Shown: positions 38,126 to 48,090, counted from the stretch's first letter. The stretch: 64,000 nucleotides of DNA from Chromobacterium subtsugae (GCF_001676875.1 NZ_JYKA01000019.1:1-64000), one strand, 5' to 3'. A program made the numbers and translations. The notes: generated by a model from the letters alone, not told the origin.

Positions 38126-38260
38126 GGTTTCGCGGGCTGCAGGGGCGGCCCGGGGTGGTGAGGGGCTGGCCGCGCGGCCCCCTCACCCGTTCGCCGGGCG
38201 GAACCGGCATCTAAATCATTATCCGCGGAGCGGATTCAAGAGCGTGAGAAGGTATTAGTT

Positions 38261-38719
38261 TTAATTTTGAGGGTAAACTAAGCGAGTAATTGGCTTGCGG
38301 CCTGCGGTATATATACGTATGAATATGCGTCGGCCTCGTAAGGATGTCGCTCCCCAGTCAAAGTGGCTAATGTCAGAAAATGTTAATGTGTGTGAGGAGT
38401 TTGCTTTTATTTCTATATCGTTGAAATCATATTCAGGACTGGCCATGGGTGTGTAATGACGAGTTGGCCATTTTCCCGAAACATAAATCAAGCTCCAATG
38501 TGTCAGAGTGATTGATTTGGGAGACAAGTTGCGAATGGTAATGTCGTTGCCAATGTCAGGTAAACTTCTGAAGTTATAAGATATTTCAATGCGAAACCTA
38601 TCTCTCCACATTTCATATAACTTAATAATGGCTGAGGCTGATACTGAAATGGTCAAGAAGGATACTCCAATTTGGATGGAGGATGGCATAGGGTTGATTG
38701 GGTAGCGATTTACCTTCAT
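38261..38719 (-). CDS. Low-GC orphan membrane protein
   Basis: This 152-aa protein is encoded by DNA near 40% G+C, far below its neighbours. One hydrophobic segment (SIQIGVSFLTISVSASAII, residues about 14-32) is followed by a beta-rich soluble domain (YNFRSLPDIGNDITIRNLSP). No family is recognised. It lies just beside the 664-bp repeat element, so gene and repeat probably arrived as an islet. The start lacks a clear ribosome site. Confidence 0.6.
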   Translation of the reverse strand: MKVNRYPINPMPSSIQIGVSFLTISVSASAIIKLYEMWRDRFRIEISYNFRSLPDIGNDITIRNLSPKSITLTHWSLIYVSGKWPTRHYTPMASPEYDFNDIEIKANSSHTLTFSDISHFDWGATSLRGRRIFIRIYTAGRKPITRLVYPQN

Positions 38720-38757
38720 TACAGCAAAAATAGGATATGGGACGCCTGAAGCAAAGG

Positions 38758-38783
38758 AAAAAGGCCAACTCCGAGGTGGCCTT
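38758..38783 (-). terminator. Rho-independent terminator of mfd
   Basis: On the minus strand AAGGCCA and TGGCCTT-type arms pair around a 9-nt loop, followed by five T, 30 bp after the mfd stop. Confidence 0.8.
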
Positions 38784-38813
38784 TTGTTGAGTGCGTTATG
38801 AAAGTCGTTGAGC

Positions 38814-41800
38814 CTACGCGCTCAACTCCTTCAACACCTCCTTCACCTTCACGATCCGCTGCGCCACCTCCGGCAGCGGCTGCTCCACCCGCAACTTGTC
38901 CTGCCCGGCCAGGCGGTAATTCTTCTTGCTCTGGATCAGCATGATGATCTTCACCGGATCGATCGGCGGATTCTTGATGAAGGCGATCTGCACCGCCACC
39001 TCGCTGGCGTCCAGCTTTTGCACGCCCAGCTCCTTGGCCACCAGGCGCAGGCGGTGGCTTTCGATCAGCGTCTTCACGCTCTGCGGCGGCAGGCCGAAGC
39101 GGTCGATCAGCTCCTCGTGGATGCCGTCGATCTCGGCCTCGGTCTCGCAGCTGGCCAGGCGCTTGTAGATCAGCAGCCGTTCGTGCACGTCCGGGCAGTA
39201 AGCGTCCGGCAGCAGCGCCGGGCTGTGCAGATTGATCTCGGTGGTGACGCCCAGGGGGGCATCCAGATCTGGCGCGCGGCCCTTTTTCAGGTCGCGCACC
39301 GCCTGTTTCAGCATTTCGGTGAACAGGCTGAAACCCACTTCCTGCATCTCGCCGGACTGGCCTTCGCCCAGCACTTCGCCGGCGCCGCGGATTTCCAGGT
39401 CGTGCATCGCCAAATAAAAGCCCGCGCCCAGCTCGCCGGACAGCTGGATCGCCTCCAGCCGCTTCTGCGCGTCGCGGGTCATGCCGTCCGGCGTCAGCAG
39501 GTAGGCGTAAGCCTGGTGGTGCGAGCGGCCGACGCGGCCGCGCAGTTGGTGCAGCTGCGCCAGGCCGAACTTGTCGGCGCGGTTGATCAGGATGGTATTG
39601 GCGTTGGGGATGTCGATGCCGGTTTCGATGATGGTGGAGCACAGCAGCAGATTGAAGCGCTGCTGCAGGAAGTCGCGCATCACCTGTTCCAGCTCGCGCT
39701 CGCGCAGCTGGCCGTGGGCGACGCCGATGCGCGCTTCCGGGATCAGCTCGGCCAGCTTTTCCCGCATGTTTTCGATGGTGTCGACTTCGTTGTGCAGGAA
39801 GAACACCTGGCCGCCGCGCTTCAGCTCGCGCAGCACCGCCTCGCGGATCACGCCGTTGGAGAGCGGGCTGACGAAGGTTTTCACCGCCAGCCGGCGGCTG
39901 GGGGCGGTGGTGATGGCGGAGAAGTCGCGCAGGCCTTCCAGCGCCATCGACAGCGTGCGCGGAATCGGCGTGGCGGTCAGCGTCAATACGTCGACATTGG
40001 CGCGCAGCCGCTTCAGCTGCTCTTTCTGGCGCACGCCGAAGCGGTGTTCCTCGTCGATGATGACCAGGCCCAGGTTCTTGAATTCGATATCCGGCTGCAC
40101 CAGCTTGTGGGTGCCGATGACGATGTCGACGCTGCCGTCGGCCAAGCCGGCCAGCGCGGCCTTGGTTTCCTTGCCGCTACGAAAGCGCGACAGTTCGGCG
40201 ATGCGCACCGGCCAGTCGGCGAAGCGGTCGGAGAAGTTCTGGAAGTGCTGTTCGGCCAACAGCGTGGTGGGCACCAGCACCGCCACCTGTTTGCCGCCCA
40301 TCACCGCGACGAAGGCGGCGCGCAGCGCGACCTCGGTCTTGCCGAAGCCGACGTCGCCGCAAACCAGCCTATCCATCGGCTTGCCGGAGCACATGTCCTG
40401 GATCACCGCCTCGATGGCGCCGGCCTGGTCGGGGGTTTCCTCGAAGCCGAAGCCGGCGGCGAAGGCGGCGTAGTCGGCGTGGGACAGCTGGAAGCTGTGG
40501 CCCTCGCGCGCCGCGCGCTGCGCGTACAGGTTGAGCAGTTCGGCCGCGGTGTCGCGCGCTTTTTCCGCCGCGCGTTTTTTGGCCTTTTCCCAGGCCGGGT
40601 TGCCCAGCCGGTGCAACTGGATGTCGTCGGTGGCGCCGCCGGCGTAGCGCGAGATCAGCTGCAGCTGGGACACCGGCACGTACAGCGTGGCGCCGTCGGC
40701 GTACTCCAGCTGCATCAGCTCGGTTTCGCCTTCGCCCAGATCCATGGTCACCAGGCCGACGTAGCGACCGATGCCGTGCGCCTCGTGCACCACCGGGTCG
40801 CCGGCTTTCACTTCGGCCAGATCGCGCAGCATCGCGTCGGAGCCGGCGCGGTTGGCCTTGCGGCGGGTGTGGCTGCGCGCCACGTGCTGGTACAGCTCGC
40901 TTTCGGTCACCACCGCGATGCCCTGCTCGGGCAGGGCGAAGCCGGAATAGAGCGGGGCGACGGCCAGCGCCAGCGCGGCTTTGCCGCCGGCGAAGTCGGC
41001 CCAGTTGTCGACCGGCGTCGGTTTGATGCCGTTGTCGGCCAGGAAGGCCAGCATGGTTTCGCGCCGGCCCAGGCTTTCCGCCGCCAGCAGGATGCGGCGG
41101 CCGCCCTGGGCGATATAGCTTTGCAACCGGTGCAAGGGCGCGTCGGCGCGGCGGTCCACCGCCAGCTCGGGCAGGGCGAGGCCGGGGGCGGCTTCGTCGG
41201 CGGACAGTTCGATGCGGGCGTAGGGCTTGAGCCTGGCCATCAATTCGTCCGGGCGCAGGAAGATGTCGGCCGGCGGCAGGATGGGGCGTTCCAGATCGCC
41301 GCGCGCCATGTCGTAGCGGCCTTGCGCGTCGCGCCAGAAGGTTTCGGCCGCGTCCTGCACGTCGTGGTGAAGCACCAGCAGCGCGTCCTCGCCCAGGTAG
41401 TCGAACAGGGTGGCGGTTTCGTCGAAGAACAGCGGCAGGAAGTATTCGATGCCGGCCGGCCACAGGCCCTGCGACACGTCCTTGTAGACGCGGCTCTTGC
41501 TTGGGTCGCCTTCCATCTTTTCGCGGTAGCGCTGGCGGAAAGCGGTGACGCCGCTTTCGTCGGCCGGGTACTCGCGCGCCGGCAGCAGGCGGATTTCCGG
41601 CACCGGGTACAGCGTGCGCTGGGTGTCGGGATCGAAGGTTTTCAGGCTGTCGATCTCGGCGTCGAACAGGTCGATCCGGTACGGCAGTGGCGAGCCCATC
41701 GGGTAGAGGTCGATCAGGCTGCCGCGCACCGAGAATTCGCCCGGCGCCATCACCTGGGTGACGTGCTGGTAGCCGGCGGTGACCATGTCGCCGCGCAGCT

Positions 41801-42209
41801 TTTCCACGTCCAGCTGCTGGCCGGCCTTGAGGAAGAAGGTGCGGCCCAGCAGGTAGCTCACCGGCGCCAGCCGCCCCAGCGCGGTGGACACCGGCGCGAT
41901 CACCACCTGGCATTCGCGCTGGCGGATCTGCCACAAGGTCGCCAGCCGTTCGCTGACCAGTTCGCCGTGCGGCGAGAAATGGTCGTAGGGCAGGGTTTCC
42001 CAGTCGGGGAACAGCGCGATGGAGAGTTCCGGCGCGAAGAAGGGCAACTCGGCCTGCAGCCGCTGCGCGGACTGGGCGTCGGCGGTGAGGATCAGCAGCG
42101 GCTGGCGTTGGCGCGCCAGCGCGGCGACGGTCTGGCTGTCCAGCCCGTCCGGCAGGCGAACGCAGCGGGTTTTCTGGCCGCGGGGCGGAATGATCGGGAG
42201 CGTATCCAA
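38814..42209 (-). CDS. mfd: Transcription-repair coupling factor
   Basis: This 1131-aa translocase releases RNA polymerase stalled at DNA lesions and recruits UvrA. A UvrB-like N-terminal module (with LFPDWETLPYD) is followed by the RNA-polymerase-interacting domain (VHEAHGIGRYVG). The RecG-like SF2 motor has Walker A GDVGFGKTEVALR and DEEHRFGVRQKE. The C-terminal TRCF domain is present. Length is typical (E. coli 1148 aa). It has its own terminator and faces away from the GGDEF-EAL gene. Confidence 0.96.
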   Translation of the reverse strand: MDTLPIIPPRGQKTRCVRLPDGLDSQTVAALARQRQPLLILTADAQSAQRLQAELPFFAPELSIALFPDWETLPYDHFSPHGELVSERLATLWQIRQRECQVVIAPVSTALGRLAPVSYLLGRTFFLKAGQQLDVEKLRGDMVTAGYQHVTQVMAPGEFSVRGSLIDLYPMGSPLPYRIDLFDAEIDSLKTFDPDTQRTLYPVPEIRLLPAREYPADESGVTAFRQRYREKMEGDPSKSRVYKDVSQGLWPAGIEYFLPLFFDETATLFDYLGEDALLVLHHDVQDAAETFWRDAQGRYDMARGDLERPILPPADIFLRPDELMARLKPYARIELSADEAAPGLALPELAVDRRADAPLHRLQSYIAQGGRRILLAAESLGRRETMLAFLADNGIKPTPVDNWADFAGGKAALALAVAPLYSGFALPEQGIAVVTESELYQHVARSHTRRKANRAGSDAMLRDLAEVKAGDPVVHEAHGIGRYVGLVTMDLGEGETELMQLEYADGATLYVPVSQLQLISRYAGGATDDIQLHRLGNPAWEKAKKRAAEKARDTAAELLNLYAQRAAREGHSFQLSHADYAAFAAGFGFEETPDQAGAIEAVIQDMCSGKPMDRLVCGDVGFGKTEVALRAAFVAVMGGKQVAVLVPTTLLAEQHFQNFSDRFADWPVRIAELSRFRSGKETKAALAGLADGSVDIVIGTHKLVQPDIEFKNLGLVIIDEEHRFGVRQKEQLKRLRANVDVLTLTATPIPRTLSMALEGLRDFSAITTAPSRRLAVKTFVSPLSNGVIREAVLRELKRGGQVFFLHNEVDTIENMREKLAELIPEARIGVAHGQLRERELEQVMRDFLQQRFNLLLCSTIIETGIDIPNANTILINRADKFGLAQLHQLRGRVGRSHHQAYAYLLTPDGMTRDAQKRLEAIQLSGELGAGFYLAMHDLEIRGAGEVLGEGQSGEMQEVGFSLFTEMLKQAVRDLKKGRAPDLDAPLGVTTEINLHSPALLPDAYCPDVHERLLIYKRLASCETEAEIDGIHEELIDRFGLPPQSVKTLIESHRLRLVAKELGVQKLDASEVAVQIAFIKNPPIDPVKIIMLIQSKKNYRLAGQDKLRVEQPLPEVAQRIVKVKEVLKELSA

Positions 42210-42496
42210 CTTGATCTGGCTTCTACGAGGTTGAGCTTGCCGCGATTATAACAGTCCGCCGGCCATGCCCATGGGCTTTACCTGCGATCGGAAGCTGGCG
42301 GGCGGCGGGAATCCCGGCTATCGTATGCGTTTGGCTCAAGCCCGCTGTATTTTGGCATGAAGAAATACAAAGCGTAATGCCATTGTGGTATCAAAAATAA
42401 GAATGTATCCATGGCGGCCGCCCGCGCGGCGGCGGCGGTGGAGCGGCGATCGGCAAGATCCGGCATACCGGACGACAAGAAATAGAAGGATGGAGC

Positions 42497-45400
42497 GTGA
42501 GAGCCACACCTTGGGTGGAGGAGTTGCTGGTTTTCCTGGGGTTTGCCGCCTGCCTGGCCCTGTGGCCGCGCAGTCCGCAGGCCGTGTTGTCTTTGGCCAG
42601 CTTCGCGCCGCACGGCCTGTTCTGCTGGCAGCTGCTGGCCCGCGGCGCGCGGCGCAGCTGGTGGTGGCCGCTGGCGGCGGCGCTGATCGCCAGCGAGGCG
42701 GCTTCGCCGCTGTGGGCGCTGGCGCTGGCCGGCTCGCTGTTTCTGATTCTGCCGGGTTTGCGCCTGGGCGGCTTGCTGCGCGCGCGCGCGCGGCCGGCCA
42801 CGCCCGGCGAGCTGAGGCATCTGCTGCTGACGCTGATAGCGTACCCGGCTTTGCTGGTGGCGTTGCTGCTGGGCGCCGGCGCGTGGCTGGCGGGCGGGCA
42901 GCGGCTGCCGCCCTGGTCGTGGACCTGGCAGTGCTGGGCGGCGGCGAGTTCGGCGCTGTTCCTGTGCGCGCCGCTGGCCTGGCCGCCGCGGCAACGCTTG
43001 GTCCTGCCGCTGCGCATCGAGCTGGCGCTGATCCTGGCGTTGGTGGCGGGCGGCGCCATGCTGTTGCTGTCCAGCCAGGCGGCCTTGAACATTCCCAGCC
43101 AGCTGCTGTTTTTCCCCCTCATCCTGTGGGCGGCCTGCCGCACCGGCCTGGGCGGCGCCGCGCTGACCGCGGGCATGGTGACACTGGCCTTGTCGCTGGC
43201 GGCGCTGTCGCCGGACTGGCCGCTGCATCCGGGCATAGGCAACGCCTCCACCGATCTGCTGCTGGCGCTGGCGCTGAACGTGTCCGGCCTCCTGGTGGCG
43301 ATCCTGATGGACGGCCACCGCGCGGATGAAGAGACGCTGCGCACCTTCCGGGCGCGGATCGAGTCGCTGGTCAACAACAGCCCCACCATGATGTCGTTGA
43401 AGGACATGGAGGGCCGCTACCTGCTGGTGAACGCCGCCTACGCGCGCCGGGTGGGCGTGTCGGCGCAGTCGCTGCTGGGCCGGCGCCCGGAGGACGTGTT
43501 CGACCGCGCCGACGCCGCCCAGATCCGCGAGCAGGACCAGCAGGTGCTCAACTTGCTGGCGCCGCGCCAGTTCGAGGAGCATTTCAGCCTGAACGGCCTG
43601 GAAACCTATCTGCTGGCCTCCAAGTTTCCGCTGTTCGACGCCGCCGGCCGTCCGGCCGGCGTGGGCAGCGTCGATACCGACATCACGCTGAGCAAGCGCG
43701 AACAGAAAGCCAAGCGCGAAGCCGAGGAGCGCTATCTGGCGCTGGTGGAGCAGTCGCTGGTGGGCATCTACATCCTGCAGGACGAGCGGCTGGTCTATGT
43801 CAATCCCAAGCTGGCCGACATCCTCGGCTACGAGCAGGAGCAGATGACGGGCATGACCATGGGCCAGGTGCTGGCGCCGGGCGAGGCCAACCGGCTGCGC
43901 CAGCAGGTGCTGCGCCGCTTCCGCGACAATATCGCGGTGATGCACTACTCCACCCGGGCGCTGCGCCGGGACGGCGTGCTGGTGGACATGGAGGTGCACA
44001 GCCGCCTGTTCGAGCTGGAGGGGCGCAAGGCCATCATCGGCGTGGTGATGGACATTTCCGAGCGCCTGCTGGCCGACACCAACCTCAGGCTGGCGGCCAA
44101 GGTGTTCGAAAACTCGGCCGAAGGCATCCTGATCCTGGATGCGGCGGCGCGCATCATCGCCGTCAACGACGCCTTCACCCGCATCACCGGCTATGCCGAG
44201 GAGGAGACGCTGGGCCGGGCTTCGCGCATTTTCAGCCTGGGCCAGCGCGAACGCGAGGCGATGCAGGAGGCCTTGGCCACGCTGGGCCACTGGCAGGGCG
44301 AGATGCAGGACCGGCGCAAGAACGGCGAATGGTATCCGGCGGAGCTGTCGATCTCGGCGCTGCGCGATGAAGATGGCCAACTGTCCAATTACGTGGCGGT
44401 GTTTTCCGACATCACCCAGCGCAAGGAGGCGGAGGAGCGGCTGCAGTTCCTGGCCAATCACGACCCGCTGACGCGGCTGCCCAACCGCAGCAGCCTCACC
44501 GCCAGGCTGGACGAGGCGCTGGCGCAGATGGCCAGCCAAGGCGGCCAGCTGGCGGTGATGTTCATCGACTTGGACCGCTTCAAGCTGATCAATGACTCTT
44601 TCGGCCACCAGGCCGGCGACCAGCTGCTGTGCGAGATCGCGCTGCGGCTGTCGCGGGTGGTGGGCGAGCGCGGCCTGCTGGCGCGGCTGGGCGGCGACGA
44701 ATTCACGCTGTTGATGAGCGGCTTCGACAAGCACAAGCAGCTGGCCGAGATGGCCGGCGACATCCTGGCCGAATTGGGGCGGCCGCTGAGCCTGGAAGCG
44801 CACGAGGTGTTCATCACCGGCAGCATAGGCATCAGCGTGTTCCCGCACGACGGCCAGGACGCGCGCACGCTGCTGAAGAACGCCGACGTGGCGATGTACC
44901 GCGCCAAGGATTCCGGCAAGAACACCTATCAGTTCTTCGACATCGGCATGAACACCCAGACCTTCGAGCGGCTGCTGCTGGAAAACGGCCTGCGCATGGC
45001 GCTGGAGCGCGGCGAGTTCGAGCTGCACTTCCAGCCGCAGTTGGGCGCCGGCAGCCGCCGGCTGGAGGGCGCCGAGGCCTTGATCCGCTGGCGCCATCCG
45101 CAGCTGGGCCTGGTGCCGCCGGTGCGCTTTATCGCGCTGGCCGAGGAAACCGGCCTGATCAAGCCGATAGGCGACTGGGTGCTGCACGAGGCCTGCCGCC
45201 AGCTGGCAGCCTGGGACCGAGAAGGCGTGCGGGTGCCCAGGCTGGCGGTGAACCTGTCGCCGCGCCAGTTCGGCCAACCCTCCTTGCCGGCCAAGGTGGC
45301 CGGCGCGCTGCAGGCGGCGGGCCTGGCGGCGGAGCGGCTGGAGCTGGAAATCACCGAGAGCATGATCATGCAAAGCCCGACCGAGGCGGTCAGCCTGCTG

Positions 45401-45766
45401 TCGGAACTGAAGGCGCTGGGGGTGTGGCTGTCCATCGACGACTTCGGCACCGGCTACTCGTCGCTGTCGCACCTGAAGCGTTTCCCGCTGGACACGCTGA
45501 AAATAGACCAGTCCTTCGTCGACGGCCTGCCGGCGGACGAGGACAACGCCGCCATCGCCGAGGCGATACTGGCGATGGCCAAGAAGCTGAAATTCCACGT
45601 CGTCGCCGAAGGGGTGGAAAACGAGGAGCAGGCGGCATTTTTGCAGAACAAGGGCTGCCACACGCTGCAGGGCTATCATTTCAGCCGGCCGCTGCCGGCG
45701 CAGGAGTTCGCGGCGCTGGCCGCCGGCTGGCAGCTGCGCGACCAGGCGGCCGGCATTCCGGCGTGA
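42497..45766 (+). CDS. MASE1-like membrane sensor with PAS, GGDEF and EAL domains
   Basis: This 1089-aa cyclic-di-GMP enzyme has an N-terminal membrane sensor (about residues 1-270, MASE1-like). Three PAS domains follow (about 285-400, 410-530, 533-650), then GGDEF at 732-736 (intact GGDEF) and an EAL domain with EAL at 860-862 and DDFGTGYSS. Both synthesis and breakdown motifs are present, so it may be bifunctional or one domain may regulate the other. The start is GTG with AAGGA 6 nt upstream. Signal unknown; PAS domains often sense redox or small molecules. Confidence 0.88.
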   Translation: MRATPWVEELLVFLGFAACLALWPRSPQAVLSLASFAPHGLFCWQLLARGARRSWWWPLAAALIASEAASPLWALALAGSLFLILPGLRLGGLLRARARPATPGELRHLLLTLIAYPALLVALLLGAGAWLAGGQRLPPWSWTWQCWAAASSALFLCAPLAWPPRQRLVLPLRIELALILALVAGGAMLLLSSQAALNIPSQLLFFPLILWAACRTGLGGAALTAGMVTLALSLAALSPDWPLHPGIGNASTDLLLALALNVSGLLVAILMDGHRADEETLRTFRARIESLVNNSPTMMSLKDMEGRYLLVNAAYARRVGVSAQSLLGRRPEDVFDRADAAQIREQDQQVLNLLAPRQFEEHFSLNGLETYLLASKFPLFDAAGRPAGVGSVDTDITLSKREQKAKREAEERYLALVEQSLVGIYILQDERLVYVNPKLADILGYEQEQMTGMTMGQVLAPGEANRLRQQVLRRFRDNIAVMHYSTRALRRDGVLVDMEVHSRLFELEGRKAIIGVVMDISERLLADTNLRLAAKVFENSAEGILILDAAARIIAVNDAFTRITGYAEEETLGRASRIFSLGQREREAMQEALATLGHWQGEMQDRRKNGEWYPAELSISALRDEDGQLSNYVAVFSDITQRKEAEERLQFLANHDPLTRLPNRSSLTARLDEALAQMASQGGQLAVMFIDLDRFKLINDSFGHQAGDQLLCEIALRLSRVVGERGLLARLGGDEFTLLMSGFDKHKQLAEMAGDILAELGRPLSLEAHEVFITGSIGISVFPHDGQDARTLLKNADVAMYRAKDSGKNTYQFFDIGMNTQTFERLLLENGLRMALERGEFELHFQPQLGAGSRRLEGAEALIRWRHPQLGLVPPVRFIALAEETGLIKPIGDWVLHEACRQLAAWDREGVRVPRLAVNLSPRQFGQPSLPAKVAGALQAAGLAAERLELEITESMIMQSPTEAVSLLSELKALGVWLSIDDFGTGYSSLSHLKRFPLDTLKIDQSFVDGLPADEDNAAIAEAILAMAKKLKFHVVAEGVENEEQAAFLQNKGCHTLQGYHFSRPLPAQEFAALAAGWQLRDQAAGIPA

Positions 45767-45825
45767 GGCTGGGCCTGGGCCCGGCTTGGCGCTAGAATGG
45801 CGGGATTCTGAATCGAGACCCCGCC

Positions 45826-46575
45826 ATGAGCAACAAACGCCTGATACACGGCTTCCACGCCATCAACGCCCGCCTGTGGCAGAACCCGAAGAGCCTGCTG
45901 GAAATCTGGCTGGCCGGCGGCCGCCACGACGCCCGCGCCAAGGCGGTGCTGGACAAGGCCGGCGAGGAAAAGATCAAGCTGCACATCGTCGACAAGGAAC
46001 GCCTGGACAGCATGAGCGGCAACGCCCGCCACCAAGGCGTGGTGGCGATGATAGACGCCAGCATGAACTACGTGGACCTGGACGACGTGCTGGAAAACCT
46101 GTCCGAGCCGCCGCTCTTGCTGATCCTGGACGGCGTCACCGACCCGCATAATCTGGGCGCCTGCCTGCGGGTGGCCGACGCGATGGGCGCGCACGCCGTC
46201 ATCGCCCCCAAGGACCGCTCCGCCACGCTGAACGCCACTGTCTCCAAGGTGGCCTGCGGCGCGGCCGAGGTGGTGCCTTACATCACCGTCACCAATCTGG
46301 CGCGCACGCTGCGCGAGCTGAAGGACCATGGGGTGTGGATCGCCGGCACCACGATGGAAGCCGATACCGACCTCTACCATTTCGAAGCCGCCGGCCCGCT
46401 GGCCTGGGTGATGGGCGCCGAAGGCGAGGGCATGCGCCGACTGACGCGCGAGCACTGCGACGTGTTGGTGTCGATCCCGATGTTCGGCACCGTCGAAAGC
46501 CTGAACGTGTCGGTATCGTCCGGCATGGTGCTGGCGGAAAGCCGCCGCCAGCGCGTGGTCAAGGCGCAGGGCTGA
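45826..46575 (+). CDS. rlmB: 23S rRNA (guanosine-2'-O-)-methyltransferase RlmB
   Basis: This 249-aa SPOUT-class enzyme methylates the ribose of G2251 (E. coli numbering) in the peptidyl-transferase region of 23S rRNA. The family motifs are intact: [36 protein letters not shown] and [17 protein letters not shown], which form the knotted SAM site. A TAGAAT sequence 27 bp upstream may be its -10. A strong terminator follows. Confidence 0.95.
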   Translation: MSNKRLIHGFHAINARLWQNPKSLLEIWLAGGRHDARAKAVLDKAGEEKIKLHIVDKERLDSMSGNARHQGVVAMIDASMNYVDLDDVLENLSEPPLLLILDGVTDPHNLGACLRVADAMGAHAVIAPKDRSATLNATVSKVACGAAEVVPYITVTNLARTLRELKDHGVWIAGTTMEADTDLYHFEAAGPLAWVMGAEGEGMRRLTREHCDVLVSIPMFGTVESLNVSVSSGMVLAESRRQRVVKAQG

Positions 46576-46601
46576 TTCGATCCGGCGCCTGCCGCCAGGC
46601 G

Positions 46602-46637
46602 ATGCCGCTCCCCCGCTTGCGGGCGGGCGGCATTTTT
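46602..46637 (+). terminator. Rho-independent terminator of rlmB
   Basis: ATGCCGC-(T)-CCCCCGC pairs with GGGCGGGCGGCAT around TTGC, followed by five T. Confidence 0.88.
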
Positions 46638-46651
46638 CATTCGGTCGCGGG

Positions 46652-47548
46652 CTACTCTTGTCCGCCCAGCACATCCCGCGTCAGCGCGAGCCAGGCGCGC
46701 GCCGCGTGCGACAGATAGCCGCCGCGCTGCCAGATCAGCGCCAGGTGCCAGTACAACTTGGGGTCGTACAGCGGGATCACGTCGTACTGCTCCGGGTTGA
46801 GGCGGCTGACGATGCAGCGCGGCAGCAGGGTGATGCCCAGGTTGGCCGCCACCAGCTCGACGATGAAGTCCCAGTGCGCGCTGCGGCCGACGATGTTGAG
46901 CGGCTTGCCCAGCTCGCGGAAGGCGTCGCCGATGCGGCGGCTCAGCGTGAAGTCGTCCGGGTACAGCACCAGCGGCTGGTCGGCGATGTCGGTCAGTTGC
47001 ACCAGCGAGCGGCCATGCCAGCGCGAGCCGGCCGGCGCCACCAGGCACAGCGGGTCGCGCACCACCGAATAATGGTCGAACAGCTGGCTGTCCACCGGCA
47101 GCACCGCCACGCCGATTTCCAGGTCGCCGCTCTTGATCCGACTTTCTATGCCGAGCGCGCCGTCCTCCACCATTTTCAGCTCGATCTGCGGGTAGCGGCG
47201 GCGGAAATGGCTGACCACCGGGGCGAAGAAGGCCACGCCCACCATGGGCGGCAGGCCCACCACCAGTTCGCCGCTGCTGAGCGAGGCCAGGTCGGCCAGC
47301 TCGTGTTTGAGCTGGTTCATCGCCGACAGCACGTCCAGGCCGCGCTCGTAGGTGACGCGGCCTGCATCGGTCAGGCGGAAGCTGCGGCCTTCGCGCAGGA
47401 TCAGCGGCATGCCCAGCTCCTCCTCCAGCTGCTTCACCATCTTGCTGATGGTGGGCTGGGTGACGAACAGCGCGTCGGCGGCCTTGGTGAAGCTATGGCA
47501 TTTCACCAGTTCGACAAAATAACGCAGCGCGCGGATGTCCATTTCCAT
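46652..47548 (-). CDS. LysR-family regulator, CidR-like
   Basis: This 298-aa LysR regulator has N-terminal LRYFVELVKCHSFTKAADAL and a full effector domain. It is divergent from the cidAB pair over 98 bp, as CidR is from cidABC in other bacteria, where acetate or carbohydrate excess activates the operon. This assignment is from context plus family. GltC/BenM-like regulators look the same by sequence. Confidence 0.82.
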   Translation of the reverse strand: MEMDIRALRYFVELVKCHSFTKAADALFVTQPTISKMVKQLEEELGMPLILREGRSFRLTDAGRVTYERGLDVLSAMNQLKHELADLASLSSGELVVGLPPMVGVAFFAPVVSHFRRRYPQIELKMVEDGALGIESRIKSGDLEIGVAVLPVDSQLFDHYSVVRDPLCLVAPAGSRWHGRSLVQLTDIADQPLVLYPDDFTLSRRIGDAFRELGKPLNIVGRSAHWDFIVELVAANLGITLLPRCIVSRLNPEQYDVIPLYDPKLYWHLALIWQRGGYLSHAARAWLALTRDVLGGQE

Positions 47549-47646
47549 TCCTGTTTGGAATCATGTCGATAATTTTAATTCATTTTTAGAATGCATGCCG
47601 GCTGGCTATACTTTCACCAACTCCTAAGTTTTGATGGAAGCCGATC

Positions 47647-48090
47647 ATGGCCAGCCGCTTGTTTCACCGCCTCGCGCCCTTGCTGCAGACTTTCAGCCAG
47701 GTGTTGCTGCTGAGCCTGGTGTGGCTGGCGGCCAGCCAGCTGAGCCAGCGCTTTCTGCCGGCGATGCCGGCCGGCGTGCTGGGGATGCTGCTGGTGCTGG
47801 CCGGATTGTGGTCTGGCCTGCTGCCGCTGAAATGGTTCAAGCACGGCGCGCGCTGGCTGCTGGCGGAGATGCTGCTGTTCTTCATCCCGGCGGTGGTGGC
47901 GGTGGTGCAATACCCTCAGCTGGTGCTGAGCTCCGGCCTGCGCATAGTGCTGGTGATCGGCCTGTCCACCATGCTGGTGATGGCGGTGACCTCGCTGGTG
48001 GTGGACCGCTGCTACCGGCTGGAACTGATGTTGCGGCGGCGCGGCAGCAATCGCAAGGCGCAGCTGAAGGCGGAAGTCCATGGAGCATGA
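47647..48090 (+). CDS. cidA: CidA/LrgA holin-like membrane protein
   Basis: This 147-aa membrane protein has about four hydrophobic helices and the family pattern FLPAMPAGVLGMLLVLAGL with LFFIPAVVAV. CidA/LrgA proteins are holin-like and modulate murein hydrolase activity and overflow-metabolite transport. Its 3' end overlaps cidB by 11 bp. CidA and LrgA cannot be separated confidently by sequence; the name follows the divergent LysR gene. Confidence 0.82.
   Translation: MASRLFHRLAPLLQTFSQVLLLSLVWLAASQLSQRFLPAMPAGVLGMLLVLAGLWSGLLPLKWFKHGARWLLAEMLLFFIPAVVAVVQYPQLVLSSGLRIVLVIGLSTMLVMAVTSLVVDRCYRLELMLRRRGSNRKAQLKAEVHGA

Larger units (their letters stand above)
37574..38237. repeat. 664-bp inverted-repeat element with covarying hairpins
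   Basis: The left arm (37574-37822) and the right arm (37965-38237) are inverted copies about 65-75% alike, around a 142-bp centre. Each end is a 15-nt hairpin: ATCCGC-TTC-GCGGAT on the left and ATCCGC-GGA-GCGGAT on the right. Inside each arm comes a variable stem (GGGAGCTG/CAGCTCCC left, GTGAGGGG/CCCCTCAC right), the constant GCGAAACCCCG, then a large branched hairpin. AAG flanks both outer ends. No credible protein gene lies inside. It looks like a non-autonomous palindromic transposable element or paired structured-RNA units. Confidence 0.7.

Noticed and set aside
37899-38210. Open frame on the minus strand inside the palindromic element (103 codons)
   Set aside because: It crosses hairpins and has Arg/Pro-rich composition without ribosome site; the DNA is explained by the structured repeat.
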